From: Burkholderia sp. Bp8992
GTDB lineage: Bacteria > Pseudomonadota > Gammaproteobacteria > Burkholderiales > Burkholderiaceae
Reading direction: 5' to 3'
Length of the DNA stretch: 64,000 bases
Assembly (NCBI RefSeq): GCF_003853705.1
Contig: NZ_QTQI01000006.1
Location: 1 to 64,000 of the forward strand
The notes below the pieces were generated by a model. The model was not told the DNA's origin, searched no databases, and was given only the letters and a program-made list of their open reading frames with translations. Both the position numbers and the translations under genes were made by a program. This document shows, in pieces, positions 39,680 to 48,956 of this stretch; the first letter of the stretch is position 1, and every line of letters begins with the position of its first letter.

Positions 39680-40885
39680 TCAGATGGCGCCCGCTTCGCG
39701 CAGCGCGGCAATCGCCTGCGCGTCGTAGCCGAGGCCGCGCAGCACCTCGTCCGTATGCTCGCCGAGTTCGGGCCCGAGCCAGCGCGTTTCGCCCGGCGTG
39801 TCCGACAGCTTCGGCGTGATGTTCGGCAGCGGAATGTCGGTACCGTCGGCCAGCTTGAAACGCTGGATCATCTGCCGGGCGACAAACTGCGGATCGGTGA
39901 ACATGTCGGCGGCGCTGTAGATGCGCCCGGCCGGCACGTCGGCCGCATTGAGCACGACCAGCGCCTCGTCGATCGTGCGCGGCGCGAGCCATGCGGCGAT
40001 CGCGTCGTCGATCTCCTGCGTGCGCGGCACGCGCCCGTCGTTTTGTGCGAGCGCGGGATCGTCGGCGAGGTCGTCGCGCTCGATCGCCTTCATCAGCCGC
40101 TTGAAGATCGGGTCGCTGTTGCCGCCGATCACGATGCTGCCGTCGCGGCACGCATAGGTATTCGACGGCACGATACCCGGCAGCGACGCGCCGGTGCGCT
40201 CGCGCACCATCCCGTACACGCCGTATTCGGGCACCACGCTTTCCATCATGTTGAAGACGGCTTCATACAGTGCAACGTCGACCACCTGCCCTGCGCCGCC
40301 GTTGACCTTGCGGTGATGCAGCGCCATCAGCGCGCCGATCACGCCGTGCAGCGCGGCGATCGAGTCGCCGATCGAGATGCCGATGCGCGGCGGCGGCAGA
40401 TCGGGATAGCCGGTGATGTGGCGCAGCCCGCCCATCGATTCGGCGATCGCGCCGAAGCCGGGCCGGTCGCGATACGGGCCCGTCTGACCGTAGCCGGACA
40501 GGCGCACCATCACGAGACCCGGGTTGTCGGCCGACAGCACGTCGTAGCCGAGCCCGAGCTTCTCGAGCAGGCCGGGACGGAAGTTCTCGATCACGATGTC
40601 GGCCTCGCTCGCGAGCTGCCGCGCGATCGCCTTGCCGGCGTCGGCTTTCAGGTTCAGCGTGACCGATTTCTTGTTGCGCGCCTGGACGGACCACCACAGC
40701 GACGTGCCGCCCTGCTCCGGGTGGAGCTTGCGCCACTTGCGCAGCGGGTCGCCGCCGTTCGGATCCTCGATCTTGATCACTTCCGCGCCGAATTCGGCGA
40801 ACAGCCGCGACGCGAACGGCCCCGCGATCAGCGTTCCGAATTCGAGCACTTTGACGCCCGCGAGCGGGCCCTGGCTGGTGCTCAT
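39680..40885 (-). CDS. CaiB/BaiF (class III) CoA-transferase
   Basis: A 401-residue family III CoA-transferase, of the group that includes formyl-CoA and L-carnitine CoA-transferases. Family motifs are [28 protein letters not shown] at the N-terminus and [19 protein letters not shown]. The probable nucleophile is Asp174 in [17 protein letters not shown]. The acyl substrate cannot be told from sequence. It is 48 bases after recR on the same strand but has no metabolic link to it. The ATG at 40885 has GGGAG 4 bases upstream; 40900 is an in-frame alternative. Confidence 0.88.
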   Translation of the reverse strand: MSTSQGPLAGVKVLEFGTLIAGPFASRLFAEFGAEVIKIEDPNGGDPLRKWRKLHPEQGGTSLWWSVQARNKKSVTLNLKADAGKAIARQLASEADIVIENFRPGLLEKLGLGYDVLSADNPGLVMVRLSGYGQTGPYRDRPGFGAIAESMGGLRHITGYPDLPPPRIGISIGDSIAALHGVIGALMALHHRKVNGGAGQVVDVALYEAVFNMMESVVPEYGVYGMVRERTGASLPGIVPSNTYACRDGSIVIGGNSDPIFKRLMKAIERDDLADDPALAQNDGRVPRTQEIDDAIAAWLAPRTIDEALVVLNAADVPAGRIYSAADMFTDPQFVARQMIQRFKLADGTDIPLPNITPKLSDTPGETRWLGPELGEHTDEVLRGLGYDAQAIAALREAGAI

Positions 40886-40933
40886 GTGTCTCCCTTGCAT
40901 GAGGAACGGCGCCGCCGAGCGGCGGCGCCCGGC

Positions 40934-41530
40934 TTACATCGTGCGGCGGTCGAGCATCGCGCGGGCGATGGTGCCCGCGTCGACGTATTCGAGTTCGCCG
41001 CCCACCGGCACGCCGCGCGCAAGGCGCGTGACCGCCAGGCCGCGCGCCTTCAGCGTCTGGCCGAGGTAATGCGCGGTGGCTTCGCCCTCGTTCGTGAAGT
41101 TGGTCGCGAGCACGACCTCCTTGACGACACCGTCGGACGCGCGCCGCACGAGCCGGTCGAAATGGATTTCCTTCGGGCCGATCCCGTCGAGCGGGCTCAA
41201 TCGCCCCATCAACACGAAATACAGCCCGCGGTACGTCATCGTCTGTTCGAGCATGATCTGGTCGGCAGGCGTCTCGACGACGCACAGCAGCGTCGGATCA
41301 CGCTCCTCGTCGCTGCAGACCTCGCAGATCTGCGCTTCGGTGAACGTGTTGCACTTTTCGCAATGCTGCAGGTGCTCGGTCGCGAACAGCAGCGACCGGC
41401 CAAGCCGCTCCGCGCCCTCGCGGTCGTGCTGCATCAGGTGGACCGCCATGCGCTGCGCGGATTTCGGCCCGACGCCGGGCAGCACGCGCAACGCTTCGAC
41501 GAGAGCGGACAGGGCGGACGGCTGTTTCAT
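40934..41530 (-). CDS. recR: Recombination mediator protein RecR
   Basis: RecR works with RecO (and RecF) to load RecA on single-stranded DNA. The 198-residue protein has a helix-hairpin-helix ([18 protein letters not shown], 17-34). A zinc finger with Cys57, Cys60, Cys69 and Cys72 follows, then a Toprim domain ([27 protein letters not shown]). It follows ebfC by 31 bases in the dnaX-ebfC-recR group. Confidence 0.97.
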   Translation of the reverse strand: MKQPSALSALVEALRVLPGVGPKSAQRMAVHLMQHDREGAERLGRSLLFATEHLQHCEKCNTFTEAQICEVCSDEERDPTLLCVVETPADQIMLEQTMTYRGLYFVLMGRLSPLDGIGPKEIHFDRLVRRASDGVVKEVVLATNFTNEGEATAHYLGQTLKARGLAVTRLARGVPVGGELEYVDAGTIARAMLDRRTM

Positions 41531-41561
41531 ACGGCGGCAAACAGTGGCAAGGACGCTGCGC

Positions 41562-41888
41562 TCAGAACGGCAGCTTGAAGCCCGGGGGCAGCGGCAGGCC
41601 CGAGGTCATGCCGCTCATCTTTTCCTGCGACGTCGCCTCGGCCTTGCGCACGGCGTCGTTGAACGCTGCGGCGACGAGATCCTCGAGCATGTCCTTGTCG
41701 TCCGCGAGCAGGCTCGGGTCGATCGCGACGCGGCGCACTTCGTTGCGGCACGTCATCGTCACCTTGACGAGGCCGGCGCCCGACTGCCCTTCGACTTCGA
41801 TCAGCGCAAGCTGCTCCTGCATCTTCTTCATGTTTTCCTGCATTTGCTGCGCTTGCTTCATCAGTCCGGCGAGGTTGCCTTTCAACAT
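41562..41888 (-). CDS. ebfC: Nucleoid-associated protein EbfC/YbaB
   Basis: A 108-residue dimeric DNA-binding protein of the YbaB/EbfC family. The N-terminal helix [21 protein letters not shown] is followed by the beta sheet ([32 protein letters not shown]) and a C-terminal helix ([25 protein letters not shown]). It is encoded between dnaX and recR, its near-universal position. Start at 41888 is set by homology; 18 upstream in-frame codons lack support. Confidence 0.95.
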   Translation of the reverse strand: MLKGNLAGLMKQAQQMQENMKKMQEQLALIEVEGQSGAGLVKVTMTCRNEVRRVAIDPSLLADDKDMLEDLVAAAFNDAVRKAEATSQEKMSGMTSGLPLPPGFKLPF

Positions 41889-41983
41889 GGGAATACTCCT
41901 TCTTGATCGTGTGAAAACCGGCTCGCGGCGCGTGCCGGCCAAAGTGTGCGGGGCGTGATTGTGCCTGTCGCGGGGCGGTCAGT

Positions 41984-44338
41984 TCAATGCAGCGTCGGCG
42001 GCACGCCGTCCGGCGCCGAATCGGCGAGCGGACGGACCGAACCCTCGACGATGCGCGCACCGAAGTCGCGCACGAGCTGCTGGACGAACGGATCGCCGTG
42101 AATCTCCTGCTCGGCCTCGCGCTGGCGCGCCGCGCGCGCGGCCGCATCGAGCGCCGCCGCGGTGCGCCGTGCAGGCCCGACCTCGACGGCCACCTCGACC
42201 GGCTTGCCGAGCGCGTCGGCCAGCGCCGCCTTCAGCTTCGCCACCTGCGCGGCGTCCGCATACTGCGGCACTGGCACCGACAGCTTCAGCGTGGTCGCAT
42301 CGACGGCCGTCAGTTCGCTGTTGAATGCGAGCTGGTACGCGACGCCCTTCAGCGGCAACCGCGCGGCCAGCGCCGGCCATTCGCCGTCGAAACCGACCGG
42401 ATCCAGCGCGATCGCGGGCGGCAATGGGCGCGAGTCGACCGGTGCGGACGCACGCGCTTCCACCGGCTTCGGCGTCACGCGCACATCGTCGGGACCGCTG
42501 TCGAACACCGGCACGAAGCCGTCGTCGGAGCCGCCGAACATTTCGTCGGCGCTGAGCGGCACGTAGTCGTCGGGCGGAATGTCTTCCCACGGCGGCGAGG
42601 CCTGGCGCGAATCGGCAGCCTGCGGCGCACGGGCCGCAGCACGCGGCGCCGGCACCTGCACGGCGGGACGCAGTGCGGCCGGCTTCTCGGCGACCGGCTG
42701 GGCCGCCGGTTTCGGCGCCGCGCCTGCGCGCCCGCGATCGGACGACACGCGCATCCCGGCATTGCGCAGCACGTCGAGCGCGGCAGCGGCGCCGCCGGCG
42801 CGCGCGGCCGGACGTGCAGCCGGCTCCGGCGGCGCAACGCGCGGCACCGGTGCGGCCGGTGCCGCAGGTTCTTCGATTCGCGGCGCAACCGCAGCAGCCG
42901 CCGCGGGCGGCTCGGGTTCGTTGCGGGCAGGAGCCGGCGTATCGCCGGTCGGCACCGCTTGCTGCGCGCCATCCGTTGCCGGCCGCGTCGTTTCAATGAC
43001 GGTTGCGTCAGCCGGCACCGGCTCAGGCGCCTGAACGGCAGCCGGCTTCGCGGCCGGCGGGCTGGCTTCGTCGTCGGGCCGGGCAGGCGCCGAACGCACG
43101 GCAGGTGCGATCGGTGCGGCCGCCTGCGGACGCGCCGCCTCGACGGGCGCAGCCGCTACCGGCTTCGCCGCGGCGGCCGATGCCGCGGCAGCGCGCGGCG
43201 CCGGCACGGCACGCGGCACGGACGGCTGACCGCCCGGCGCACTGCCGGCGGCAACGGCCGGCTCGAACGCGAGCATCCGCAGCAGCGTCATCGTGAAACC
43301 GGCGTACTCGTCCGGCGCGAGACCGAGTTCCGCGCGGCCGACCGTCGCGATCTGATAGAACAGTTGCACCTGTTCGGGGCTCAGCGTCTCCGCAAAGCGG
43401 CGCAGGTCGGCTGCTTCCGGCCACTCGTCGAGTACCGATCCCGGGGCGAACTGCGCCCACGCGATCCGGTGCAGCAGGCTCGCGAGATCCTGCAGCGCGG
43501 TCGAGAACGACAGGCTGCGCAGCGACATTTCGTCGGCGATCGCGAGGATTTCGGGGCCGCTGCCGGCCGCGAGCGCGTCGAGCAGGCGCACCATGTAAGT
43601 CTGGTCGAGCGCGCCGAGCATGCCCGACACGGCCGACTCGGTCACTTCGTTCGCCGAATAGGCGATCGCCTGGTCGGTGAGCGACAGCGCATCGCGCATG
43701 CTGCCCTGCGCCGCGCGCGCGAGCAGCCGCAGCGCCTGCGGCTCGAACGTGATCCGCTCTTCGCCGAGGATCCGCTCGAGATGCGACACGATGTGCCCGG
43801 CCGGCATCTGCTTCAGGTTGAACTGCAGGCAGCGCGACAGCACGGTGACAGGAATCTTCTGCGGATCGGTCGTCGCGAGGATGAACTTGACGTGCGGCGG
43901 CGGCTCTTCGAGCGTCTTCAGCATCGCGTTGAACGCGTGGTTCGTCAGCATGTGCACTTCGTCGATCATGTAGACCTTGAAGCGCGCATCGACGGGCGCG
44001 TACACCGCGCGCTCGAGCAGCGCGGCCATCTCGTCGACGCCGCGGTTGCTCGCGGCATCCATCTCGACGTAATCGACGAAACGGCCCTCGTCGATCTCGC
44101 GACAGGCGCGACACACGCCGCACGGCTGCGACGTGACGCCGGTTTCACAGTTGAGTGCCTTGGCGAAGATCCGCGACAGCGTCGTCTTGCCGACACCGCG
44201 GGTTCCGGTAAACAGATAGGCGTGATGGAGACGCCCGCCGTCGAGCGCGTGCGTGAGCGCCCTGACGACGTGCTCCTGGCCGACGAGCGAAGCGAAATCC
44301 TTCGGACGCCACTTGCGTGCGAGAACTTGATAGGTCAT
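41984..44338 (-). CDS. dnaX: DNA polymerase III subunits tau/gamma
   Basis: The clamp-loader ATPase and organiser of the replisome. The 784-residue protein has Walker A in TGTRGVGKTTLSR (44-56), zinc-binding cysteines Cys64, Cys73, Cys76 and Cys79, and DEVHMLTNHAFNAMLKTLEEPP. SRC-type sensor FILATTDPQKIPVTVLSRCLQF follows. After residue 370 comes a very long Ala/Pro-rich linker, then the tau-specific C-terminal domain. I saw no A-rich slippery heptamer like the E. coli one, so gamma formation by frameshift is not supported. Confidence 0.96.
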   Translation of the reverse strand: MTYQVLARKWRPKDFASLVGQEHVVRALTHALDGGRLHHAYLFTGTRGVGKTTLSRIFAKALNCETGVTSQPCGVCRACREIDEGRFVDYVEMDAASNRGVDEMAALLERAVYAPVDARFKVYMIDEVHMLTNHAFNAMLKTLEEPPPHVKFILATTDPQKIPVTVLSRCLQFNLKQMPAGHIVSHLERILGEERITFEPQALRLLARAAQGSMRDALSLTDQAIAYSANEVTESAVSGMLGALDQTYMVRLLDALAAGSGPEILAIADEMSLRSLSFSTALQDLASLLHRIAWAQFAPGSVLDEWPEAADLRRFAETLSPEQVQLFYQIATVGRAELGLAPDEYAGFTMTLLRMLAFEPAVAAGSAPGGQPSVPRAVPAPRAAAASAAAAKPVAAAPVEAARPQAAAPIAPAVRSAPARPDDEASPPAAKPAAVQAPEPVPADATVIETTRPATDGAQQAVPTGDTPAPARNEPEPPAAAAAVAPRIEEPAAPAAPVPRVAPPEPAARPAARAGGAAAALDVLRNAGMRVSSDRGRAGAAPKPAAQPVAEKPAALRPAVQVPAPRAAARAPQAADSRQASPPWEDIPPDDYVPLSADEMFGGSDDGFVPVFDSGPDDVRVTPKPVEARASAPVDSRPLPPAIALDPVGFDGEWPALAARLPLKGVAYQLAFNSELTAVDATTLKLSVPVPQYADAAQVAKLKAALADALGKPVEVAVEVGPARRTAAALDAAARAARQREAEQEIHGDPFVQQLVRDFGARIVEGSVRPLADSAPDGVPPTLH

Positions 44339-44433
44339 CGGGAAATTGTATCAGTAACGCTGCGTCGCGCCGACACGCGAAACGGTGCGGAGAACGGGCA
44401 AGGTGCGGGTCGAGCGGAGTGTGATGCAGAAAT

Positions 44434-44457
44434 AAAAAACGCCCTACGAACGGGGCG
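44434..44457 (-). terminator. Intrinsic terminator of the 4.5S RNA gene
   Basis: On the minus strand, a CGCCCC / GGGCG-type stem is followed by six T residues, 11 bases after the mature RNA end. Confidence 0.8.
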
Positions 44458-44467
44458 AGAAGGAAGG

Positions 44468-44567
44468 TGACGAGCCCAACCCTCGGCACTGGCGGAAAAC
44501 GATTGTGGCTGCTTCGTTCCCGACCTGACCAGGTTCACCGCCCCACCATGCGAGGAGGCCCGTCACG
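44468..44567 (-). ncRNA. ffs: Signal recognition particle 4.5S RNA
   Basis: The minus strand reads a 100-nt RNA whose ends pair (GTGACGGGCC at the 5' end with GGGCTCGTCAC at the 3' end). It contains the conserved SRP domain IV core: CCTGGTCAGGTCGGGAACGA followed by AGCAGCC, equivalent to E. coli CAGGTCAGGTCCGGAAGGAAGCAGCC. This is the site bound by Ffh. The tetraloop region reads GGAA. A TAGAAT -10 box (44573-44578) places transcription start at or near 44567. An intrinsic terminator follows. It lies upstream of dnaX on the same strand. Confidence 0.95.
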
Positions 44568-44952
44568 GCATATTCTATCACCGCTTCCGGACGAATGCGA
44601 CCGTTTGTTCGCATCAATGCGCATATCACCGGACAAACCGGCGCGCCGCCCGTTCGCGCGACGCGCATGCGTGCCCGCCCCTTGTAATTTGCAGGCCGGC
44701 CTCCACCTGCATGGCACAACGGTCGAACGTCGCGTCGTACCCCTACTCGCGTAGCGGCTACTATCGCCGCCCGCAGCAGATAGCAATTTAGGCTAATATG
44801 ACGCCCGAACGACCCGCGAGCCGCGGCACGCAGCGCTTACGCCCCTCCTTTCCGGAGCGGAGTGACCTGCCGCAGCGGCCGGCAGCCTACGGCGGCCGGT
44901 ACGCTGCAACGCGCAAGCAGGCAGTCCCCGAACCGTAAGAGGTATTGACCCA
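44568..44952. other. Region between the 4.5S RNA gene and trxA
   Basis: These 385 bases hold divergent promoters: the TAGAAT -10 box of ffs (minus, 44573-44578) and, near 44796, a TAATAT-like box in an AT-rich patch that may serve trxA. The rest, GC-rich with no conserved reading frame, shows nothing I can identify. Confidence 0.45.
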
Positions 44953-45279
44953 ATGAGCGAACAGATCAAACACATCAGCGACGCATCGTTCGAACAGGAC
45001 GTCGTCAAATCCGACAAGCCCGTGCTCGTCGATTTCTGGGCCGAATGGTGCGGCCCGTGCAAGATGATCGCCCCGATCCTCGACGAAGTCGCGAAGGATT
45101 ACGGCGACAAGCTGCAGATCGCGAAAATCAACGTCGATGACAACCAGGCCACGCCCGCGAAGTTCGGCGTGCGCGGCATCCCGACGCTGATCCTGTTCAA
45201 GAACGGCGCGGCCGCCGCGCAAAAGGTCGGCGCGCTGTCGAAGTCGCAGCTCACCGCATTCCTGGACAGCCACCTGTAA
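44953..45279 (+). CDS. trxA: Thioredoxin 1
   Basis: A 108-residue general disulfide reductase. The active site is WCGPC (Trp32 to Cys36) within [19 protein letters not shown]. The conserved [11 protein letters not shown] with cis-Pro and [16 protein letters not shown] complete the fold. It has no signal peptide and is cytosolic. trxA followed by rho is a conserved proteobacterial pair. GAGG lies 8-10 bases before the ATG. Confidence 0.97.
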   Translation: MSEQIKHISDASFEQDVVKSDKPVLVDFWAEWCGPCKMIAPILDEVAKDYGDKLQIAKINVDDNQATPAKFGVRGIPTLILFKNGAAAAQKVGALSKSQLTAFLDSHL

Positions 45280-45292
45280 TACCGGCAGTTCC

Positions 45293-45324
45293 ACGGACGT
45301 GTTGTCAGCCGGCAACACGTCCGT
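45293..45324. repeat. 12-bp perfect inverted repeat between trxA and rho
   Basis: ACGGACGTGTTG (45293-45304) and CAACACGTCCGT (45313-45324) pair perfectly around an 8-base loop. It lies 14 bases after the trxA stop. There is no T-run after it, so a classical terminator is unlikely; it may protect the trxA 3' end or take part in rho leader control. Confidence 0.75.
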
Positions 45325-45474
45325 CGTCGAGCCGCCGATCGCTCGCTCAAGCGCGAATCGGCCTATGCTAGAATTAAAAAACGTCGACAAGACGCATTTA
45401 AGTCTCTGAGCGCTTCCGCTCGCCCTCCTCCCTTATTTTCTTTCGTCGCTTCTCCTCCCTGGCGGGTTCTCCGT

Positions 45475-46737
45475 ATGCATTTATCCGAGCTCAAGTCTCT
45501 GCACGTCTCCGAACTGATCGAAATGGCCAATGGCCTGGAGATCGAAAACGCGAACCGCCTGCGCAAGCAGGAGTTGATGTTTGCCATCCTCAAAAAGCGC
45601 GCCAAGACGGGAGAGACGATCTTCGGCGACGGCACGCTCGAAGTGCTGCCGGACGGCTTCGGTTTCCTGCGCTCGCCGGAAATGTCGTACCTCGCGAGCA
45701 CCGACGACATCTACATCAGCCCGTCGCAGATCCGCCGCTTCAACCTGCACACCGGCGACACCATCGAAGGTGAAGTCCGCACGCCGAAGGACGGCGAGCG
45801 CTACTTCGCGCTGGTGAAGGTCGACAAAGTCAACGGGCAGCCGCCCGAGGCCTCGAAACACAAGATCATGTTCGAGAACCTCACGCCGCTGCACCCGAAC
45901 AAGCCGCTGTCGCTCGAACGCGAAATGCGCGGCGAAGAGAACGTCACGGGCCGCATTATCGACATGATCGCGCCGATCGGCAAAGGCCAGCGCGGCCTGC
46001 TCGTCGCGTCGCCGAAGTCGGGCAAGACCGTGATGCTCCAGCACATCGCACACGCGATCAAGCAGAACCACCCGGATGTCATCCTGTTCGTGCTGCTGAT
46101 CGACGAACGCCCTGAAGAAGTGACCGAAATGCAGCGCTCGGTCGCCGGCGAAGTGATCGCCTCGACGTTCGACGAACCGGCCACGCGCCACGTCCAGGTC
46201 GCCGAAATGGTGATCGAAAAGGCCAAGCGCCTCGTCGAAATGAAGCACGACGTCGTGATCCTGCTCGACTCGATCACGCGTCTCGCGCGTGCGTACAACA
46301 CCGTGATCCCGGCGTCGGGCAAGGTGCTGACGGGCGGTGTCGACGCGAACGCACTGCAGCGTCCGAAGCGCTTCTTCGGCGCGGCGCGCAACATCGAGGA
46401 AGGCGGTTCGCTGACGATCATCGGCACCGCGCTGATCGAGACCGGCAGCCGCATGGACGACGTGATCTACGAAGAGTTCAAGGGCACCGGCAACATGGAA
46501 GTGCACCTGGAGCGACGTCTCGCGGAAAAGCGCGTCTACCCGTCGATCAACCTGAACAAGTCGGGCACGCGTCGCGAAGAAATGCTGATCAAGCCCGAGA
46601 TCCTTCAGAAGATCTGGGTGCTGCGCAAGTTCATCCACGACATGGACGAAGTCGAGGCCATGGAATTCCTGCTCGACAAGATCCGCCAGACGAAGAGCAA
46701 TTCCGAGTTCTTCGACCTGATGCGCCGCGGCGGCTGA
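45475..46737 (+). CDS. rho: Transcription termination factor Rho
   Basis: A hexameric RNA-dependent ATPase that ends transcription. The 420-residue protein (E. coli 419) has the N-terminal helix bundle ([18 protein letters not shown]). The RNA-binding OSB fold includes [22 protein letters not shown]. Walker A is [14 protein letters not shown] (177-189), and the Walker B region is [17 protein letters not shown]-loop and R-loop segments follow, and [22 protein letters not shown] is conserved. A TAGAAT -10-like box at 45369-45374 gives a leader of about 95 bases, compatible with Rho autoregulation. Confidence 0.97.
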   Translation: MHLSELKSLHVSELIEMANGLEIENANRLRKQELMFAILKKRAKTGETIFGDGTLEVLPDGFGFLRSPEMSYLASTDDIYISPSQIRRFNLHTGDTIEGEVRTPKDGERYFALVKVDKVNGQPPEASKHKIMFENLTPLHPNKPLSLEREMRGEENVTGRIIDMIAPIGKGQRGLLVASPKSGKTVMLQHIAHAIKQNHPDVILFVLLIDERPEEVTEMQRSVAGEVIASTFDEPATRHVQVAEMVIEKAKRLVEMKHDVVILLDSITRLARAYNTVIPASGKVLTGGVDANALQRPKRFFGAARNIEEGGSLTIIGTALIETGSRMDDVIYEEFKGTGNMEVHLERRLAEKRVYPSINLNKSGTRREEMLIKPEILQKIWVLRKFIHDMDEVEAMEFLLDKIRQTKSNSEFFDLMRRGG

Positions 46738-46755
46738 TCGCCTCCGCCCCGCAAG

Positions 46756-46791
46756 ACGGCCGCCCGCGCAGCTTGCCCGGCGGCCGTTTTT
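46756..46791 (+). terminator. Intrinsic terminator after rho
   Basis: The stem CGGCCGCC / GGCGGCCG with a 14-base loop is followed by five T residues, about 20 bases past the rho stop codon. Confidence 0.85.
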
Positions 46792-46798
46792 CGGCCCC

Positions 46799-46832
46799 AA
46801 CCTGAACGTGAACGTACAGGTTGATCTATAAT
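46799..46832 (+). promoter_or_regulatory. MerR-type dyad operator and promoter of the regulator-exporter pair
   Basis: A 24-bp dyad spans 46799-46822: AACCTG, one base, ACGT, two bases, ACGT, one base, CAGGTT. The matched positions are fully symmetric. Four bases later is TATAAT (46827-46832), 32 bases before the MerR start codon. Dyads in the -35/-10 spacer region are characteristic of MerR-family control. No clear -35 hexamer is visible, as is usual for activator-dependent promoters. Confidence 0.75.
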
Positions 46833-46864
46833 CGCGTCATCGCCCCGACCGAGCCATCCTCCCG

Positions 46865-47365
46865 ATGCCGAACGACGCCTCCACCGCCCGGCTGACCGTG
46901 AGCGACGCCGCGTCGCGGCTCGGCGTCACGCCGCGCACGCTGAAGTATTACGAAGAGCGCGGGCTCGTCACGCCGTCGCGCAGCGAGGGCCGCTACCGCC
47001 TCTACGACGAAGCCGACCTCGAGCGCTTCGCGCGCATCCTGCGGCTACGCGCGCTCGGCTTCTCGCTGCACGGCATCACCGAAATGCTGAAGCGCCCGCT
47101 GGAAGAAACGGGCGACGGCCGGCGCCGCTATTCGGACGCGTCGCTGCGCGACATCCGCACCGGGCTCGCCGAACAGATCGACACGCTCGACCGGCGGATC
47201 GCGGCCGTCCAGCGCGAACTGAAGGAAGCCGTCGCGCTGCGCAAGGAGCTGCAGCACGACATCGACTACGTCGAACGGCGGCTTGCCGGCGAAAACGCCG
47301 ATACGCTCATCGCGCAGCGACAGGCCGAAGCCGGCGCGCGACGCGCGCGCAAGGATCGCGAATGA
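46865..47365 (+). CDS. MerR-family transcriptional regulator
   Basis: A 166-residue regulator with the MerR winged helix at the N-terminus (LTVSDAASRLGVTPRTLKYYEERGLVTPSRSEGRYRLYDEADLERF, residues 10-55). A long dimerisation coiled coil (about 98-150) and a basic tail follow. It has no cysteines in the effector region, so metal sensing by thiols is unlikely; a drug-type or organic ligand is more probable. It overlaps the MFS exporter gene by 4 bases (ATGA), so it most likely controls that gene together with itself through the dyad at 46799-46822. Confidence 0.9.
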   Translation: MPNDASTARLTVSDAASRLGVTPRTLKYYEERGLVTPSRSEGRYRLYDEADLERFARILRLRALGFSLHGITEMLKRPLEETGDGRRRYSDASLRDIRTGLAEQIDTLDRRIAAVQRELKEAVALRKELQHDIDYVERRLAGENADTLIAQRQAEAGARRARKDRE

Positions 47366-48918
47366 ACGCGGTGCCCGGTCGCCCGCCGCTGTGGAGCCGT
47401 GCGAACCTGCGCACCGACCTGTTCCCGTGGGCACTCGCACTCGTCACCGGCGTCGACTACTTCGACAACGCGGTCTTCTCGTTCTTCGCCAGCTATATCG
47501 CGGGCGGCATCAACGCGTCGCCCGACGAGCTCGTCTGGTCGTCGAGCGCATATGCGATCACGGCCGTGCTCGGCATCCTGCAGCAGCAATGGTGGGTCGA
47601 CCGGCTCGGCCATCGCCGCTACGTCGCCAGCTGCATGCTGATGTTCTCATTCGGCGCGATCGCGGCCGCGCTCGCCGATACGTCGCTGCAACTCGCGTTC
47701 GCGCGCGGCTTCCAGGGGTACTTCATCGGGCCGATGATGGGTGCGTGCCGGATCCTGATCCAGATCAGCTTCAAGCCGCAGGAACGACCGCCCGCGACGC
47801 GCGCGTTCCTGGTCATGATCCTGCTCGGCAGCGCGCTCGCGCCGATCGTCGGCGGGCTGCTCGTCGCGCATTCGACATGGCGCGCACTGTTTGCGTGCAC
47901 GGCGCCGGCCGGCATCGCATTCGCGATCCTCGCGCTGCTCACGCTGCCCGACTCGGGCCGCACGCCCGACGATGCTCGCGGCTCCGGGCACTTCTGGCCG
48001 TATGTCGTGTTCGCGCTCGCGCAAGGCGCGCTGCAGATCGTGCTGCAACAGGTGCATTACCAGCTCTACAGCGGCTCGCCGATGCTGATCCTGCTGACGA
48101 TCGCGGGGATCGGCGCGCTCGCAGGGTTCGCCTATCACCAGTGGCACCACCCGACGCCGCTCGTGCGGCTGCATGCGTTTCGCGAGCGGACCTTCCAGGT
48201 CGGGCTGCTGCTCTACATGTTCTATTACTACGAGTCGACGGGTTTCAGCTACCTGACGTCGCGGTTTCTCGAAAGCGGGCTCGGCTACCCGGTCGAGAAC
48301 GCCGGGCGCCTGGTAGGCACGATGTCGCTGATTTCGGCCACCGCGCTGTTCGCATACCTGCGTTATGCGAAGTTCGTCACGCACAAGAAGTGGTTCGTCG
48401 CGCCGGGCTTCGCGATTGCCGTCACGGCGGCGCTGTGGATGACGCGCATGACGCCGCAGGTCGGCGAAGCCGCGCTGATCGTCCCGCTGCTGCTGCGCGG
48501 GCTGCTGCTACTCTTCATCGTGCTGCCGGTCGCCAACCTGACGTTCCGGATCTTCGCGATCGACGAATACACGCACGGCTACCGGCTGAAGAACATCGTG
48601 CGGCAACTGACGATCTCGTTCGCCACGTCGTCGGTGATCATCGTCGAGCAGCATCGCGTGGCCGTGCACCAGACGCGGCTCGTCGAGCGCGCGAACGCGT
48701 TCGACCCGCTGTTCCAGCAGACCGTCGACCTGCTGACGCGCAGCTACGCCGCGGCCGGTCACGCGCTGAACGACGCGCACGCCCTGGCGATCGCGTCGAT
48801 CGCGCGGATGGTCGCACAACAGGCGTCGTTCCTCGCGTCGCTCGACGGCTTTTACTTCCTGGCGGGCGTCGCGCTCGTCGGCGGCGTCTTCGCAGCATGG
48901 CAAAAAGAGATCGATTGA
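47362..48918 (+). CDS. MFS transporter, DHA2 (14-helix drug exporter) type
   Basis: A 518-residue inner-membrane protein with about 14 hydrophobic segments. The drug:H+ antiporter signature begins VDYFDNAVFSFFASYIAGGINASPDE. Motif A reads WWVDRLGHRRYVASCMLMF, and the motif C-like helix contains LLGSALAPIVGGLL. The expected substrates are organic toxicants or drugs; the actual one is unknown. Its start overlaps the end of the MerR regulator, indicating a regulator-exporter operon. Confidence 0.88.
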   Translation: MNAVPGRPPLWSRANLRTDLFPWALALVTGVDYFDNAVFSFFASYIAGGINASPDELVWSSSAYAITAVLGILQQQWWVDRLGHRRYVASCMLMFSFGAIAAALADTSLQLAFARGFQGYFIGPMMGACRILIQISFKPQERPPATRAFLVMILLGSALAPIVGGLLVAHSTWRALFACTAPAGIAFAILALLTLPDSGRTPDDARGSGHFWPYVVFALAQGALQIVLQQVHYQLYSGSPMLILLTIAGIGALAGFAYHQWHHPTPLVRLHAFRERTFQVGLLLYMFYYYESTGFSYLTSRFLESGLGYPVENAGRLVGTMSLISATALFAYLRYAKFVTHKKWFVAPGFAIAVTAALWMTRMTPQVGEAALIVPLLLRGLLLLFIVLPVANLTFRIFAIDEYTHGYRLKNIVRQLTISFATSSVIIVEQHRVAVHQTRLVERANAFDPLFQQTVDLLTRSYAAAGHALNDAHALAIASIARMVAQQASFLASLDGFYFLAGVALVGGVFAAWQKEID

Positions 48919-48956
48919 GTTAAAAGACAGGCTTTGGATCATCGTCCGCCGTCTCC

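Noticed and set aside
42600-43260. Ala/Pro-rich repetitive section of dnaX as a tandem repeat or insertion
   Set aside because: It is the normal variable linker between the ATPase part and the tau-specific domain; reading frame and codon use are continuous.
41984-44338. Programmed frameshift in dnaX
   Set aside because: I looked for an A-rich slippery heptamer like that of E. coli and found none in this GC-rich gene.
44444-44754. Short protein-coding frames over the 4.5S RNA gene
   Set aside because: The region is a structured RNA with conserved SRP core, promoter and terminator.
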